Made by a program: the position numbers and the translations under genes
Assembly (NCBI GenBank): GCA_947178195.1
Contig: CAMWXM010000003.1
Location: forward strand, 1 to 34,486
Origin: an uncultured Ruminococcus sp.
Lineage (GTDB): Bacteria > Bacillota > Clostridia > Oscillospirales > Ruminococcaceae
Direction of reading: 5' to 3'
Length of the DNA stretch: 34,486 bases
Notes under the pieces: model-generated
What the model was told of the DNA's origin: nothing
Databases searched by the model: none
The model's input: the letters and a program-made list of their open reading frames with translations, nothing else
Shown: in pieces, positions 1 to 7,466 of the stretch
How positions within the stretch are numbered: position 1 is the stretch's first letter
Layout of the letters: the number at the start of each line of letters is the position of its first letter

Positions 1-16
1 TTGCAATTTTAATCAT
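1..16 (-). CDS. 5' end of a leftward gene cut by the window edge
   Basis: Only the first five codons (MIKIA) are inside the window, so no function can be given. The start is supported by a GGGAG ribosome site at 24-28, seven bases before the ATG, and by a well-formed promoter just upstream (38-66). It is transcribed in the same direction as the restriction operon but has its own promoter. Confidence 0.4.
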
Positions 17-37
17 TTCATCACTCCCATATTTTCC

Positions 38-66
38 ATAATATCATAAATTCACATTTATTTCAA
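38..66 (-). promoter_or_regulatory. Sigma-A type promoter for the leftward edge gene
   Basis: Reading leftward, TTGAAA (61-66) and TATTAT (38-43) are separated by exactly 17 bases, and a ribosome site and ATG follow within 25 bases. The rest of 67-206 is AT-rich and shows no gene or clear signal. Confidence 0.6.
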
Positions 67-206
67 GAATTTTTTAATAATTCGTAATTAAATTAGTCTT
101 TCATTTAAGGATACCTATAAAACCTTTGCCATTCATTAGATACTACTGCCCAAAGCAATACTGATATAGTCAGCAAACCATAAACAAATATTTTATTATT
201 TTGCAA

Positions 207-266
207 GAGCCTATTTAGTACCTTTTTTGCACGTCTTTTTGAGCATAAAAAATACTAAACAGGCTC
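207..266. repeat. Long inverted repeat behind hsdR
   Basis: Two 24-base arms (207-230 and 243-266) surround a 12-base loop and match at 20 of 24 positions. Read as leftward RNA, three of the four differences become G-U pairs, leaving one A-A mismatch, so the fold suits the hsdR transcript. No U-run follows, so it is not a textbook terminator. The outer sequence GAGCCTRTTTAGTA looks like a transposon or MITE end, and a related copy lies at 9433-9453. It could be a 3' RNA structure that ends or protects the hsdR mRNA, or an element remnant. Confidence 0.6.
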
Positions 267-281
267 TAAGAATTACTGGGT

Positions 282-3200
282 TTATACACTCATAATATTA
301 TCTGCCCACAATTCACATTGGTTCATAACTATTGTGACAGCATCATTCATGCCTTCGGGAGGATAACGATGATCTTTCAGTAATTTGCGTATCATCATAC
401 GCATTTTTGCTCTTGCACTATCACGCTTCTGCCAATCTATAGTTCGATTTTTACGGAGTTTATCAGCAAGTTCCTTAGTAATAGCAATAAGCTCCTCGTT
501 TTCATAGAAGTCCTTGATAGCTTGCGGTTTGGTGAGCGCATCGTAGAAAGCAAGCTCCTCAGCCGTCAGACCAAGTTCTTCTCCGGCTTCTTTAGCTTCA
601 CGGATTTGCTTTGCAAGATTAAGCATTTCCTTAATGACTTGCCTATTCGTCAGCATACCATTCACATAGCGGTTCATCGCACTATGCATGATTTCGCTGA
701 ATTTTTCAGATTTTACGAGGTTTGTACGTTTATAAATATGTACTTGCTCGGCAATCAGGCGTTTCAGCAGTTCAACAGCAAGATTCTTCTCTTTCATTCG
801 GGAAATTTCTTCAAGGAATTTCGGATCAAACAGCGAAAAGTCTTGTTTCTTGTCCGAGAAAAGATTAATTACGCCGTCACTCTTTATACTCTGCTTCAGC
901 AGTTCATTGATTTTAGAATTGATTTCGGGAAGTGACAGCTTTTTACTGCCACCCTGATTGAGGATACGCATTAAAAGTACACGTACAGCTTCAAAGAAAG
1001 CAGCTTCGTCACGCTCTCTTTGCACAGCGATAGAAGAACATAGCGAAAGAGCCTGCTTCAGTAACAATGCTTCTTTAGTGTAACTTTCTCGGTCTTTTTC
1101 TCTATTTCTGTCCATAAGAAAGTTTACTGCACCTGTTATCGTTCTGCCTGCTGTAAGCTCATTACCTCCGAAAAATTCGGAATAGTCATATTGGTGAAGA
1201 AGCTCACGGCAGATTTGCAGTTTCTCCTGAAATTTAGGGTATGCGACTTTTGCAATATCGGTGTTGCCATAGTTCTTGCGGTCACGGACGGTATAATCAT
1301 TCATGGCCTGCTTCAAAGCGCTTGCAATTCCTACATAATCAACCACAAGACCGCCCTCTTTATCACGGAATACACGATTTACACGAGCAATAGCCTGCAT
1401 AAGATTATATCCCATCATCGGCTTATAAACATACATAGTCGCAAGGGATGGAACATCAAAGCCTGTCAGCCACATATCAACAACGATAGCAATTTTCATG
1501 GGACTGTCATTATCCTTGAATTTCTTTGCAAGCTCCTCTTTGTGCCGTTTGTTGCCGATGATATTATGCCATTCTTCGGGATCTTTGTTAGAAGCGGTCA
1601 TTACCACGCCGACTTTTTCTTCCCAACCTGGACGAATTTCAAGAATACGCTTGTATATCTTCATAGCGATAGCTCTTGAATAAGCAACGATCATGGCCTT
1701 ACCGGTCAGCAGATTTTCCCTGTAATTCTCATAATGATCGAGAATATCGTCCACAAGAGATTTTATAGTATCATCGTGACCGAGAATAGCTTCCATTTGT
1801 CCAAGTTCACGCTTGCTTCTTTCAATCACATCAGCATCGGCATTCATAGCCATAATGTCATATTCGGTATCGATCAGTTTCAGTGTACTTTCATCAAGTT
1901 TCAGCTTCATTACACGGCTTTCATAGTATACAGGACGAGTTGCACCGTCCTCAACCGCCTGTGTCATATCGTAAATGTCGATATAGTCACCGAATACCTC
2001 TCGAGTGTTTCTATCTTCTCTGGAGATAGGCGTTCCAGTAAAGCCGATATATGTAGCGTTAGGCAGAGTATCACGAATAATACGAGCTGTACCTATCACT
2101 TTTCTTGCTACAAGTTCCCCGTCCTCATTCTTTGTCATTTTGATTTTTTCGGTCAGACCATATTGTCCCCTATGAGCTTCATCAGCCATAACAATGATAT
2201 TTCTTCTTTCAGACAGAGGTTCACCAGATTCCTCAAACTTCTGCATCGTAGTGAAAATGATACCGTTCGCTTTTCGGTCATCAAGGAGCGTTTTCAGATG
2301 TTCACGGCTCTCAGCGTGTACAGGCTCCTGACGGAGGAAGTCCTTGCACTTGGCAAATTGAGCATAGAGCTGATCGTCAAGATCGTTTCTGTCCGTGATA
2401 ACAACAATGGTCGGACTTTCAAGTTCTGATTGGAGCAAGTGTGCATAAAAAACCATAGACAGCGACTTTCCGCTGCCCTGAGTATGCCAGAACACACCGC
2501 CCTTACCATCCGTAATAGTTGCTCTTTTTGTAGATTCCACAGCCTTGCGGACGGCAAAATACTGATGATAGCCTGCCAGTATCTTAAACTGCTGCAAACC
2601 CTCATTTGAAAACAGTATGAAGTTTTTGAGTATGTCAAGCAGACGGTCTTTCTGAAAAATACCCTCAAAGAATGTGTCAAACTGAGCGTACTGCGTGTTT
2701 TCATAGCTTCCGTCATTCGTTTTCCACTCCATATATCTATCTTCACCTGAAGTAATAGTACCTGCTCGGCTTTCGGACAGGTCGCTCATAACGCAGATTG
2801 CATTGTAAATGAACATAGACGGGATAGAGTGCATATAGTTCCGTATCTGAGTATAGGCTTCCGAAGCATCCGTTTCCTCACGGGACGGAGATTTCAATTC
2901 CATAAGCACCACAGGCAAGCCGTTAACAAACAACAGCACGTCAGGACGCTTGTTGCTGTTCTCAATAAAAGTCCACTGATTAGCCACAACAAACGAGTTA
3001 TTGTCCGTGTTTGCATAGTCAACAAGATAGCAGATTGCAGAGCGTTCCTCACCCTTTTCGGTATACCTAACCTCTATGCCGTTTTGAAGATAATCCATAA
3101 AGACGGCGTTTTTCTGCACAAGCTCGCCGTTTTCAAAGTTCATCAATTTATACAGAGCGTCTGATATAGCGTCATCAGGGAGCGTAGGGTTTAGCCTGTA

Positions 3201-3338
3201 AAGAGCGTTCGTGAGCTCGTCCATGTACAGCGGATTTTTATAGTCACGGGAAATGTCAGGTCCGTATGCGTGGGCGTATCCCATTTTCTCAAATAGCTGG
3301 ATTATTGCGGTTTCGTAGTCAGATTCAGTGTAGGGCAT
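282..3338 (-). CDS. hsdR: Type I restriction enzyme, R (endonuclease/translocase) subunit
   Basis: Motor and nuclease subunit of a type I restriction-modification complex. It hydrolyses ATP to pull DNA past the bound HsdM/HsdS core and cuts DNA lacking the host methylation. The N-terminal nuclease has the PD...ExK arrangement (PDVLLF, then MELKS near residues 132-150). The helicase has Walker A TQGSGKS (about 286-292), the DEAH box (about 386-389), IGFTGTP, and a motif VI-like ARVNRVFRD segment. The length, about 1018 residues, is normal. The first in-frame ATG (3347) directly abuts AGGAG and forms an ATGA overlap with the gene before; the ATG at 3338 sits nine bases after AGGAG and is preferred. 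No frameshift or lost motif is seen, so it should be active. It is the last gene of the operon. Confidence 0.95.
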   Translation of the reverse strand: MPYTESDYETAIIQLFEKMGYAHAYGPDISRDYKNPLYMDELTNALYRLNPTLPDDAISDALYKLMNFENGELVQKNAVFMDYLQNGIEVRYTEKGEERSAICYLVDYANTDNNSFVVANQWTFIENSNKRPDVLLFVNGLPVVLMELKSPSREETDASEAYTQIRNYMHSIPSMFIYNAICVMSDLSESRAGTITSGEDRYMEWKTNDGSYENTQYAQFDTFFEGIFQKDRLLDILKNFILFSNEGLQQFKILAGYHQYFAVRKAVESTKRATITDGKGGVFWHTQGSGKSLSMVFYAHLLQSELESPTIVVITDRNDLDDQLYAQFAKCKDFLRQEPVHAESREHLKTLLDDRKANGIIFTTMQKFEESGEPLSERRNIIVMADEAHRGQYGLTEKIKMTKNEDGELVARKVIGTARIIRDTLPNATYIGFTGTPISREDRNTREVFGDYIDIYDMTQAVEDGATRPVYYESRVMKLKLDESTLKLIDTEYDIMAMNADADVIERSKRELGQMEAILGHDDTIKSLVDDILDHYENYRENLLTGKAMIVAYSRAIAMKIYKRILEIRPGWEEKVGVVMTASNKDPEEWHNIIGNKRHKEELAKKFKDNDSPMKIAIVVDMWLTGFDVPSLATMYVYKPMMGYNLMQAIARVNRVFRDKEGGLVVDYVGIASALKQAMNDYTVRDRKNYGNTDIAKVAYPKFQEKLQICRELLHQYDYSEFFGGNELTAGRTITGAVNFLMDRNREKDRESYTKEALLLKQALSLCSSIAVQRERDEAAFFEAVRVLLMRILNQGGSKKLSLPEINSKINELLKQSIKSDGVINLFSDKKQDFSLFDPKFLEEISRMKEKNLAVELLKRLIAEQVHIYKRTNLVKSEKFSEIMHSAMNRYVNGMLTNRQVIKEMLNLAKQIREAKEAGEELGLTAEELAFYDALTKPQAIKDFYENEELIAITKELADKLRKNRTIDWQKRDSARAKMRMMIRKLLKDHRYPPEGMNDAVTIVMNQCELWADNIMSV

Positions 3339-3343
3339 GGTAT

Positions 3344-3922
3344 TCATCTCCTAAATAAATTTATTAAGGCATTTATTGAAGCAATCAAAGCCGAAATACC
3401 TGCTGTCATAGCTGTAACTGCAACTAAAAAAGCAGTAATTCCTTCAATAATTTTTTTAGTTGCTGAATAATTTTCTTTTGCAGAAGAAGTAAGTAAATGT
3501 GCTTTTATTTTCAATATAATGCAGTATGAATTTCTAAAAAATTCTATAAACAAATAAGAACTATATGAAATTGCAAACAATATCCCTAAAGCTGCCGGTA
3601 TTTCATACAACGTATTTCCTACATTACTATTCACATAGAAATCTAAAGAAAAAAATAGCGCATAAAAGCAACCTGAAAATAGTATAATATGTATAGCAAG
3701 CGTCAATGCTATTTTTTCTTTCTTGTTCATATTGATAAAGGGAAACAAAAAATACGAAAAAGCTATAAAAACACCAGCTATAATCACTCTTAATTCAGAT
3801 TCTGTATCGTACAATTTACTAAATAACATGAGAATTATCCCTGATAAGAACAATCCAGCATCAATACTATAAAATATTTTCTTGTTACAAAATATTTCCT
3901 TTATTTTCTCTTTAAGTTTCAT
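3344..3922 (-). CDS. Multi-pass membrane protein inside the restriction operon (unknown)
   Basis: I do not recognise a family. The 192-residue product has about five hydrophobic segments: KIFYSIDAGLFLSGIILMLF, LRVIIAGVFIAFSYFLFPFI, IALTLAIHIILFSGCFYALF, IPAALGILFAISYSSYLFI, and a C-terminal AFLVAVTAMTAGISALIASI. Lysine-rich stretches flank the first and last. The start at 3922 is chosen because AGGAGG stands directly before it; an upstream in-frame ATG (3940) has no ribosome site. Its end overlaps the possible upstream hsdR start by four bases, so it is co-transcribed and probably coupled. Type I systems do not need a membrane protein. It may be an accessory defence effector, an anchor for the complex, or a passenger gene. 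Confidence 0.85.
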   Translation of the reverse strand: MKLKEKIKEIFCNKKIFYSIDAGLFLSGIILMLFSKLYDTESELRVIIAGVFIAFSYFLFPFINMNKKEKIALTLAIHIILFSGCFYALFFSLDFYVNSNVGNTLYEIPAALGILFAISYSSYLFIEFFRNSYCIILKIKAHLLTSSAKENYSATKKIIEGITAFLVAVTAMTAGISALIASINALINLFRR

Positions 3923-3939
3923 ATTTCCTCCTAAAAACA

Positions 3940-5076
3940 TTAAATTTCGACCTCTGATACGTCAATTTCACCGTTCATCAGCTTCGGCAGTAGTGTGTCA
4001 CGAAGATTAGATAAGTTTTTAGCTTCAATCCTGTTCGTATATACTGTTTCAAGCATAGGGGCAACGGCTTGATCGAATTGTTCGATATATTTAGTAGATG
4101 GAATACAGATAGGATACATCATTATCTGTTGTTTATCACCTCTTGGCATTTTAGTTCCTTTTGCACCCGCAACCATATAATCAAAAAATTTATCGGAATA
4201 CAGAGCGCAGTAAAGAAAAACTGATAACTCAACTTTATTAGGTACAAAACAAAGTACATCTGTTGAACAACCACAATCAGAAAAGCAGTATACTATTTTC
4301 TTGAAGTAAGGACGAATATTCGATACAAGCACATCGCCTTTTTTGCATGCAGTTGTCTGCTTGATTGCCGGGAGCGTGGTAGCCTGTACAGCACCTTGAC
4401 GATTAGATTGCATATTTTCAGTTGAGTAATAGGTATCAACTGTTAAATTCTCAAGATTAACCTTATCTTTGGAATATCCACATATATCGGAAAGTGTGCC
4501 TGTTTTCCAATCATTAGGCATAACACCATCAAACGGCTCAAAATCCACAAACCAAGACTTAAAAATCGCCTGAGCCTGCTGCTCTAAATTTTCATTTATT
4601 GCTGTGTTGAGGGCGATTTTGTCGTCAAGCATTGAAAGATAACGCGAAATTACTTGTTGTTTTTCAACATCATCAGGAATATCTATTTCTAAACTATTAA
4701 TATCATTTCTGTTTACCGAACCAAATACTGTTCCACTTTCTTTTTGAGTAAGATATGAAACATAGTATTTCATCATATAAAACAAAAAATCTTGATTACC
4801 ATTTTTCATTCTCAAAGAGCAAACGCCACGCCCTAAACACATATCAACAGGAGTAATGTTAAGGTCTCCAACTGGAGCACGTACGCTCATAATAACATCA
4901 CCCGCTTTTGCAGATTTTGTCATAACTGTAGTATATGTATCAAAAGTTGGATATTTGAAACCAAAAGTCCTATTACCTTGTAGAAAAGGATATCCATTCC
5001 CATCAGTGTTATAATATTTAGACTTTGGCGATTGCCCCATTGTAATATCAACCACTTCTGAAAGTTTATATTTCAT
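3940..5076 (-). CDS. hsdS: Type I restriction enzyme, S (specificity) subunit
   Basis: DNA-recognition subunit that directs both methylation and restriction. It shows the usual two-fold layout. A first target-recognition domain (about residues 1-135, opening MKYKLSEVVDITMGQSP) is followed by the central conserved helix (LDDKIALNTAINENLEQQAQ, FKSWFVDFEPF). A second target-recognition domain (from DWKTGTLSDIC) leads to the C-terminal helix ending LRDTLLPKLMNGEIDVSEVEI. The two domains differ, so a bipartite asymmetric site is expected; its sequence cannot be read from the protein. The ATG at 5076 is preferred over an upstream TTG because it aligns with the mntA start context in the duplicated junction and with family N-termini. 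The sequence just upstream still encodes a copy of the HsdM tail, GAIGYEI-stop. Confidence 0.95.
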   Translation of the reverse strand: MKYKLSEVVDITMGQSPKSKYYNTDGNGYPFLQGNRTFGFKYPTFDTYTTVMTKSAKAGDVIMSVRAPVGDLNITPVDMCLGRGVCSLRMKNGNQDFLFYMMKYYVSYLTQKESGTVFGSVNRNDINSLEIDIPDDVEKQQVISRYLSMLDDKIALNTAINENLEQQAQAIFKSWFVDFEPFDGVMPNDWKTGTLSDICGYSKDKVNLENLTVDTYYSTENMQSNRQGAVQATTLPAIKQTTACKKGDVLVSNIRPYFKKIVYCFSDCGCSTDVLCFVPNKVELSVFLYCALYSDKFFDYMVAGAKGTKMPRGDKQQIMMYPICIPSTKYIEQFDQAVAPMLETVYTNRIEAKNLSNLRDTLLPKLMNGEIDVSEVEI

Positions 5077-5089
5077 ACCCAATCGCCCC
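5056..5089 (-). repeat. Direct repeat copy 2: hsdM/hsdS junction duplicate at the hsdS start
   Basis: This 34-base stretch matches 5744-5777 at 29 positions. Read leftward it contains GAIGYEI-stop in frame (a vestigial HsdM C-terminus, right after the hepT stop codon), the ribosome site, and the first codons of hsdS. The two copies flank the mntA-hepT module, 688 bases apart. Confidence 0.85.
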
Positions 5090-5091
5090 TA

Positions 5092-5487
5092 TTAAAAATT
5101 CAACCATCTGTCATCCATATCCTTTTTTAAAGTTTCAAAAAGGGAAATATGATCTGATTTCAATTTTCTAATAACATATAGTGACTGTTCGTCGCTGTAT
5201 GTATGGGCAAGGATATTTCTTAAATCAAGAAGTTCAAGCCAGCCATCGCAATTATTTACCATTCCGCACTGATAGGCAACCTTTATAATAGCTTTTGGAG
5301 AGCCTATTTTTTCTTCGAATCTGCCATGCTCTTCTAGTACTTCTTTCATAAGCTTCCACGACTGTTCAAAACATATTTCAAAAAGTCCGACAATGCCGGT
5401 CTGCTCTACGATTGTATAGGGTTCTTCAATTTCCAAACCCTCTTTAAGATTTGCAATAGACTTACAAAAATTATCATATTTCTTCAT
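5092..5487 (-). CDS. hepT: HEPN-family toxin (HI0074-like nucleotidyltransferase partner)
   Basis: All-helical HEPN protein of 131 residues, the usual size. The RNase signature R-x4-H-x-Y is intact in DLRNILAHTYSDE (Arg90, His95, Tyr97). In characterised HepT toxins, Arg and His support RNA cleavage and the Tyr is AMPylated by the cognate MntA to neutralise it. The ATG at 5487 lies inside the mntA end (14-base overlap) with GGAG ten bases upstream, so the two are translationally coupled in the order antitoxin then toxin. The activity here is inferred from motifs; older annotations call this family nucleotidyltransferase substrate-binding protein. Its position inside an hsd operon suggests stabilisation of the operon or an added layer of phage defence. 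Confidence 0.88.
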   Translation of the reverse strand: MKKYDNFCKSIANLKEGLEIEEPYTIVEQTGIVGLFEICFEQSWKLMKEVLEEHGRFEEKIGSPKAIIKVAYQCGMVNNCDGWLELLDLRNILAHTYSDEQSLYVIRKLKSDHISLFETLKKDMDDRWLNF

Positions 5488-5764
5488 ATAAAATCACTCC
5501 GTCCCTGTTTATTTCGGCTTGCAGCTCTTCGGTAATGCCCCTGTCCAGTTCCACAACATCAAACATCAGCAAAGTCCACGCTTCTTCTTCAACATCGTAA
5601 TAAAAATCCAGTGCATTTCCACCGCTTATTGCAAGGTCAATATCACTTCTTTCAGAATTAGTTCCTCTTGCTCTCGAACCAAAAAGAATTACTTTTTTTA
5701 TACCATTTTTCTTTGCAATTTTAATAATATCTCTTTCAACTCTTTCTGGAAGATTATATTTCAT
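5474..5764 (-). CDS. mntA: Minimal nucleotidyltransferase antitoxin
   Basis: 96-residue minimal nucleotidyltransferase. The catalytic signature GS-x10-D-x-D is exact: Gly29-Ser30 in LFGSRARG, then Asp41 and Asp43 in SDIDLAI, with another acidic position in FDVVELDRG. In the HepT/MntA family this enzyme transfers AMP to the toxin tyrosine. It overlaps hsdM by 11 bases (the hsdM tail GYEI-stop contains its ATG) and hepT by 14 bases. Its ribosome site and first codons are nearly identical to those of hsdS (direct repeat 5744-5777 against 5056-5089), so it occupies what looks like the original hsdS start position behind hsdM. Confidence 0.9.
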   Translation of the reverse strand: MKYNLPERVERDIIKIAKKNGIKKVILFGSRARGTNSERSDIDLAISGGNALDFYYDVEEEAWTLLMFDVVELDRGITEELQAEINRDGVILYEEI

Positions 5765-5777
5765 ATCCTATCGCTCC
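5744..5777 (-). repeat. Direct repeat copy 1: hsdM/mntA junction
   Basis: Contains the last codons of hsdM (GAIGYEI-stop), the GGAG ribosome site embedded in them, and the start of mntA. It is 29 of 34 identical to 5056-5089. Identity continues about ten bases past the ATGAAATATAA start context, more than a shared ribosome site would require. Confidence 0.85.
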
Positions 5778-7259
5778 TAATTTTTCACGGATTTCATTTT
5801 CAAGCTTATGTGACTTCTTGAACATTTCGGAAAGCTCGGAAGTCAGCCGCTTCATTTTTTCATCAAACGGTTCTCCATCGTCTTCCTGTTCTTCAATGCC
5901 TACATATCGTCCGGGTGTAAGAATATAATCCTGCATTTCAATTTCCTCAATGGTTGCAGCAGCACAGAAACCTTTGACTTCTTCGAGAGACCCATTCTGA
6001 AAATCTCTGAAAGTATCAGCAAGCTTTTGAATGTCATCATCTGTAAAGTCACGGTGCTTGCGGTCGACCATATAACCCATTTTTCGAGCATCAATAAACA
6101 GCGTTATTCCTTTCTGCTTCTTGTTTTTGCTGATAAACCACAGAGTTACGGGGATAGTTACGCTATAAAAAAGCTGAGTTGGCATAGCAACAATCCCCTC
6201 AACAAGATCGGCTTCAATGATATTCTTGCGTATTTCTCCCTCACCGCTTGACTGAGTAGAGAGCGCACCGTTAGCAAGCACAAGACCTATCTTTCCGTTA
6301 GGCGCAAGGTGATGTATCATGTGCTGAATCCACGCATAGTTAGCATTTCCGGCAGGTGGAGTGCCATATTTCCACCGAATATCATCTTTAAGCTTGTCCT
6401 GTCCCCAATTAGAGAGATTAAAAGGCGGATTTGCCATTATAAAATCGGCTTTCAACGATTTGTGTAAATCATTGAAAAACGTATCGGCATGATATGCTCC
6501 AAAGTCAGCATCAATACCACGGATAGCCATATTCATTTTAGCCATTTTCCATGTATCAGCATTGGACTCCTGTCCATAAACGGAGATATTCCCACGATTA
6601 CCGCTATGTGCCTGAATAAATTTTGCACTCTGCACAAACATACCACCTGAACCGCAGCATGGATCGTACACACGGCAGTTCTCAAAAGGATTGAGTATAG
6701 AAACAATTGTCTTTACGATACTTGACGGAGTATAAAACTCACCGCCCTTGACACCCTCATAAGCGGCAAACTGAGCAATACAGTATTCATAAGTACGACC
6801 GAGCAAGTCTTTGTTGTCGCCGGTATCGGTCATGTCCATGTTGGTAAACAAGTCAACAACATCGCCGAGTACACGCTTGTCAAGATCAGGACTTGCATAA
6901 TTTTTAGGAAGAACATTTTTCAGAGTTTTGTTTTCTTCTTCAATCGCTCTCATAGCGTTGTCAATTACTGCACCAATTTCGGGAGTATGAGCCGCCGCAG
7001 ATACAACAGACCAGCGAGATTTCTCAGGAACAAAGAAAATATTATCCATAAGATAAGCATCAGGCTCGTTTTCAAAGCCATCACCGTCAGCCACAAGCTC
7101 ATTATAACGCTTTTCAAATGCACTTGATATGTAGCGTAGGAATATCAATCCTACAATTACTTTTCTGTATTCAGCAGCAGGGATATGTCCCCAAAGGACA
7201 CAGGCAGCGTCCCAAATCTGCTTTTCAAAGCCAATATTAGCATTATTCTTTTCAGCCAT
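5754..7259 (-). CDS. hsdM: Type I restriction-modification, M (adenine-N6 methyltransferase) subunit
   Basis: Methyltransferase subunit that, with HsdS, places N6-methyladenine on the host recognition sites using S-adenosylmethionine. It has a helical N-terminal domain (FEKQIWDAACVLWGHIPAAE), then the methylase domain with motif I DPCCGSGGMF (about 199-208) and catalytic NPPF (277-280), and a coiled C-terminal part ending KLGAIGYEI. The length of 501 residues is typical. It is the first gene of the operon, so methylation is made before restriction. The start at 7259 follows a consensus promoter and a GGAGTG ribosome site. No damage is visible. Confidence 0.96.
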   Translation of the reverse strand: MAEKNNANIGFEKQIWDAACVLWGHIPAAEYRKVIVGLIFLRYISSAFEKRYNELVADGDGFENEPDAYLMDNIFFVPEKSRWSVVSAAAHTPEIGAVIDNAMRAIEEENKTLKNVLPKNYASPDLDKRVLGDVVDLFTNMDMTDTGDNKDLLGRTYEYCIAQFAAYEGVKGGEFYTPSSIVKTIVSILNPFENCRVYDPCCGSGGMFVQSAKFIQAHSGNRGNISVYGQESNADTWKMAKMNMAIRGIDADFGAYHADTFFNDLHKSLKADFIMANPPFNLSNWGQDKLKDDIRWKYGTPPAGNANYAWIQHMIHHLAPNGKIGLVLANGALSTQSSGEGEIRKNIIEADLVEGIVAMPTQLFYSVTIPVTLWFISKNKKQKGITLFIDARKMGYMVDRKHRDFTDDDIQKLADTFRDFQNGSLEEVKGFCAAATIEEIEMQDYILTPGRYVGIEEQEDDGEPFDEKMKRLTSELSEMFKKSHKLENEIREKLGAIGYEI

Positions 7260-7272
7260 TTTTCACACTCCA

Positions 7273-7288
7273 TTGTACTTATGTACAA
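7273..7288. promoter_or_regulatory. Palindromic operator-like site TTGTAC-N4-GTACAA in the hsdM leader
   Basis: A perfect inverted repeat lies between the expected transcription start and the hsdM ribosome site. A second palindrome, TTGTACAA (7323-7330), sits between the -35 and -10 boxes, and a half-site TTTGTAC lies at 7364-7370. The spacing fits a dimeric repressor controlling the whole restriction operon. No regulator gene is in the operon, so the protein must act from elsewhere or be one of the operon products. Confidence 0.5.
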
Positions 7289-7309
7289 ACACATGATAAT
7301 TTTCATTTT

Positions 7310-7338
7310 ATTATACCATAATTTGTACAATAAGTCAA
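7310..7338 (-). promoter_or_regulatory. Promoter of the hsdM-mntA-hepT-hsdS-hsdR operon
   Basis: Reading leftward, TTGACT (7333-7338) and TATAAT (7310-7315) are 17 bases apart. This is a strong sigma-A match about 50 bases before the hsdM start. No other good promoter is seen inside the operon. Confidence 0.8.
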
Positions 7339-7400
7339 TAAATTTACAAGCTTTTTTCTACATTTTGTACTAATAATAATTCTTATATCTTTTAATAGAC

Positions 7401-7434
7401 AAAAAAATATTGCATAAAAATGCAATATTTTTTT
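7401..7434 (-). terminator. Terminator behind the sensor kinase gene
   Basis: A perfect 15-base stem (AAAAAAATATTGCAT and its complement) closes a four-base loop. The T-run on the leftward strand is formed by the stem itself. It lies 33 bases after the kinase stop and separates the two-component operon from the restriction operon. Confidence 0.75.
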
Positions 7435-7466
7435 AATTATTTATCCAATGGTCGGCACATATATTT

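Noticed and set aside
1191..2429. Long rightward frames (162 and 231 residues) inside hsdR
   Set aside because: Both are antisense to intact helicase and nuclease motifs and lack ribosome sites.
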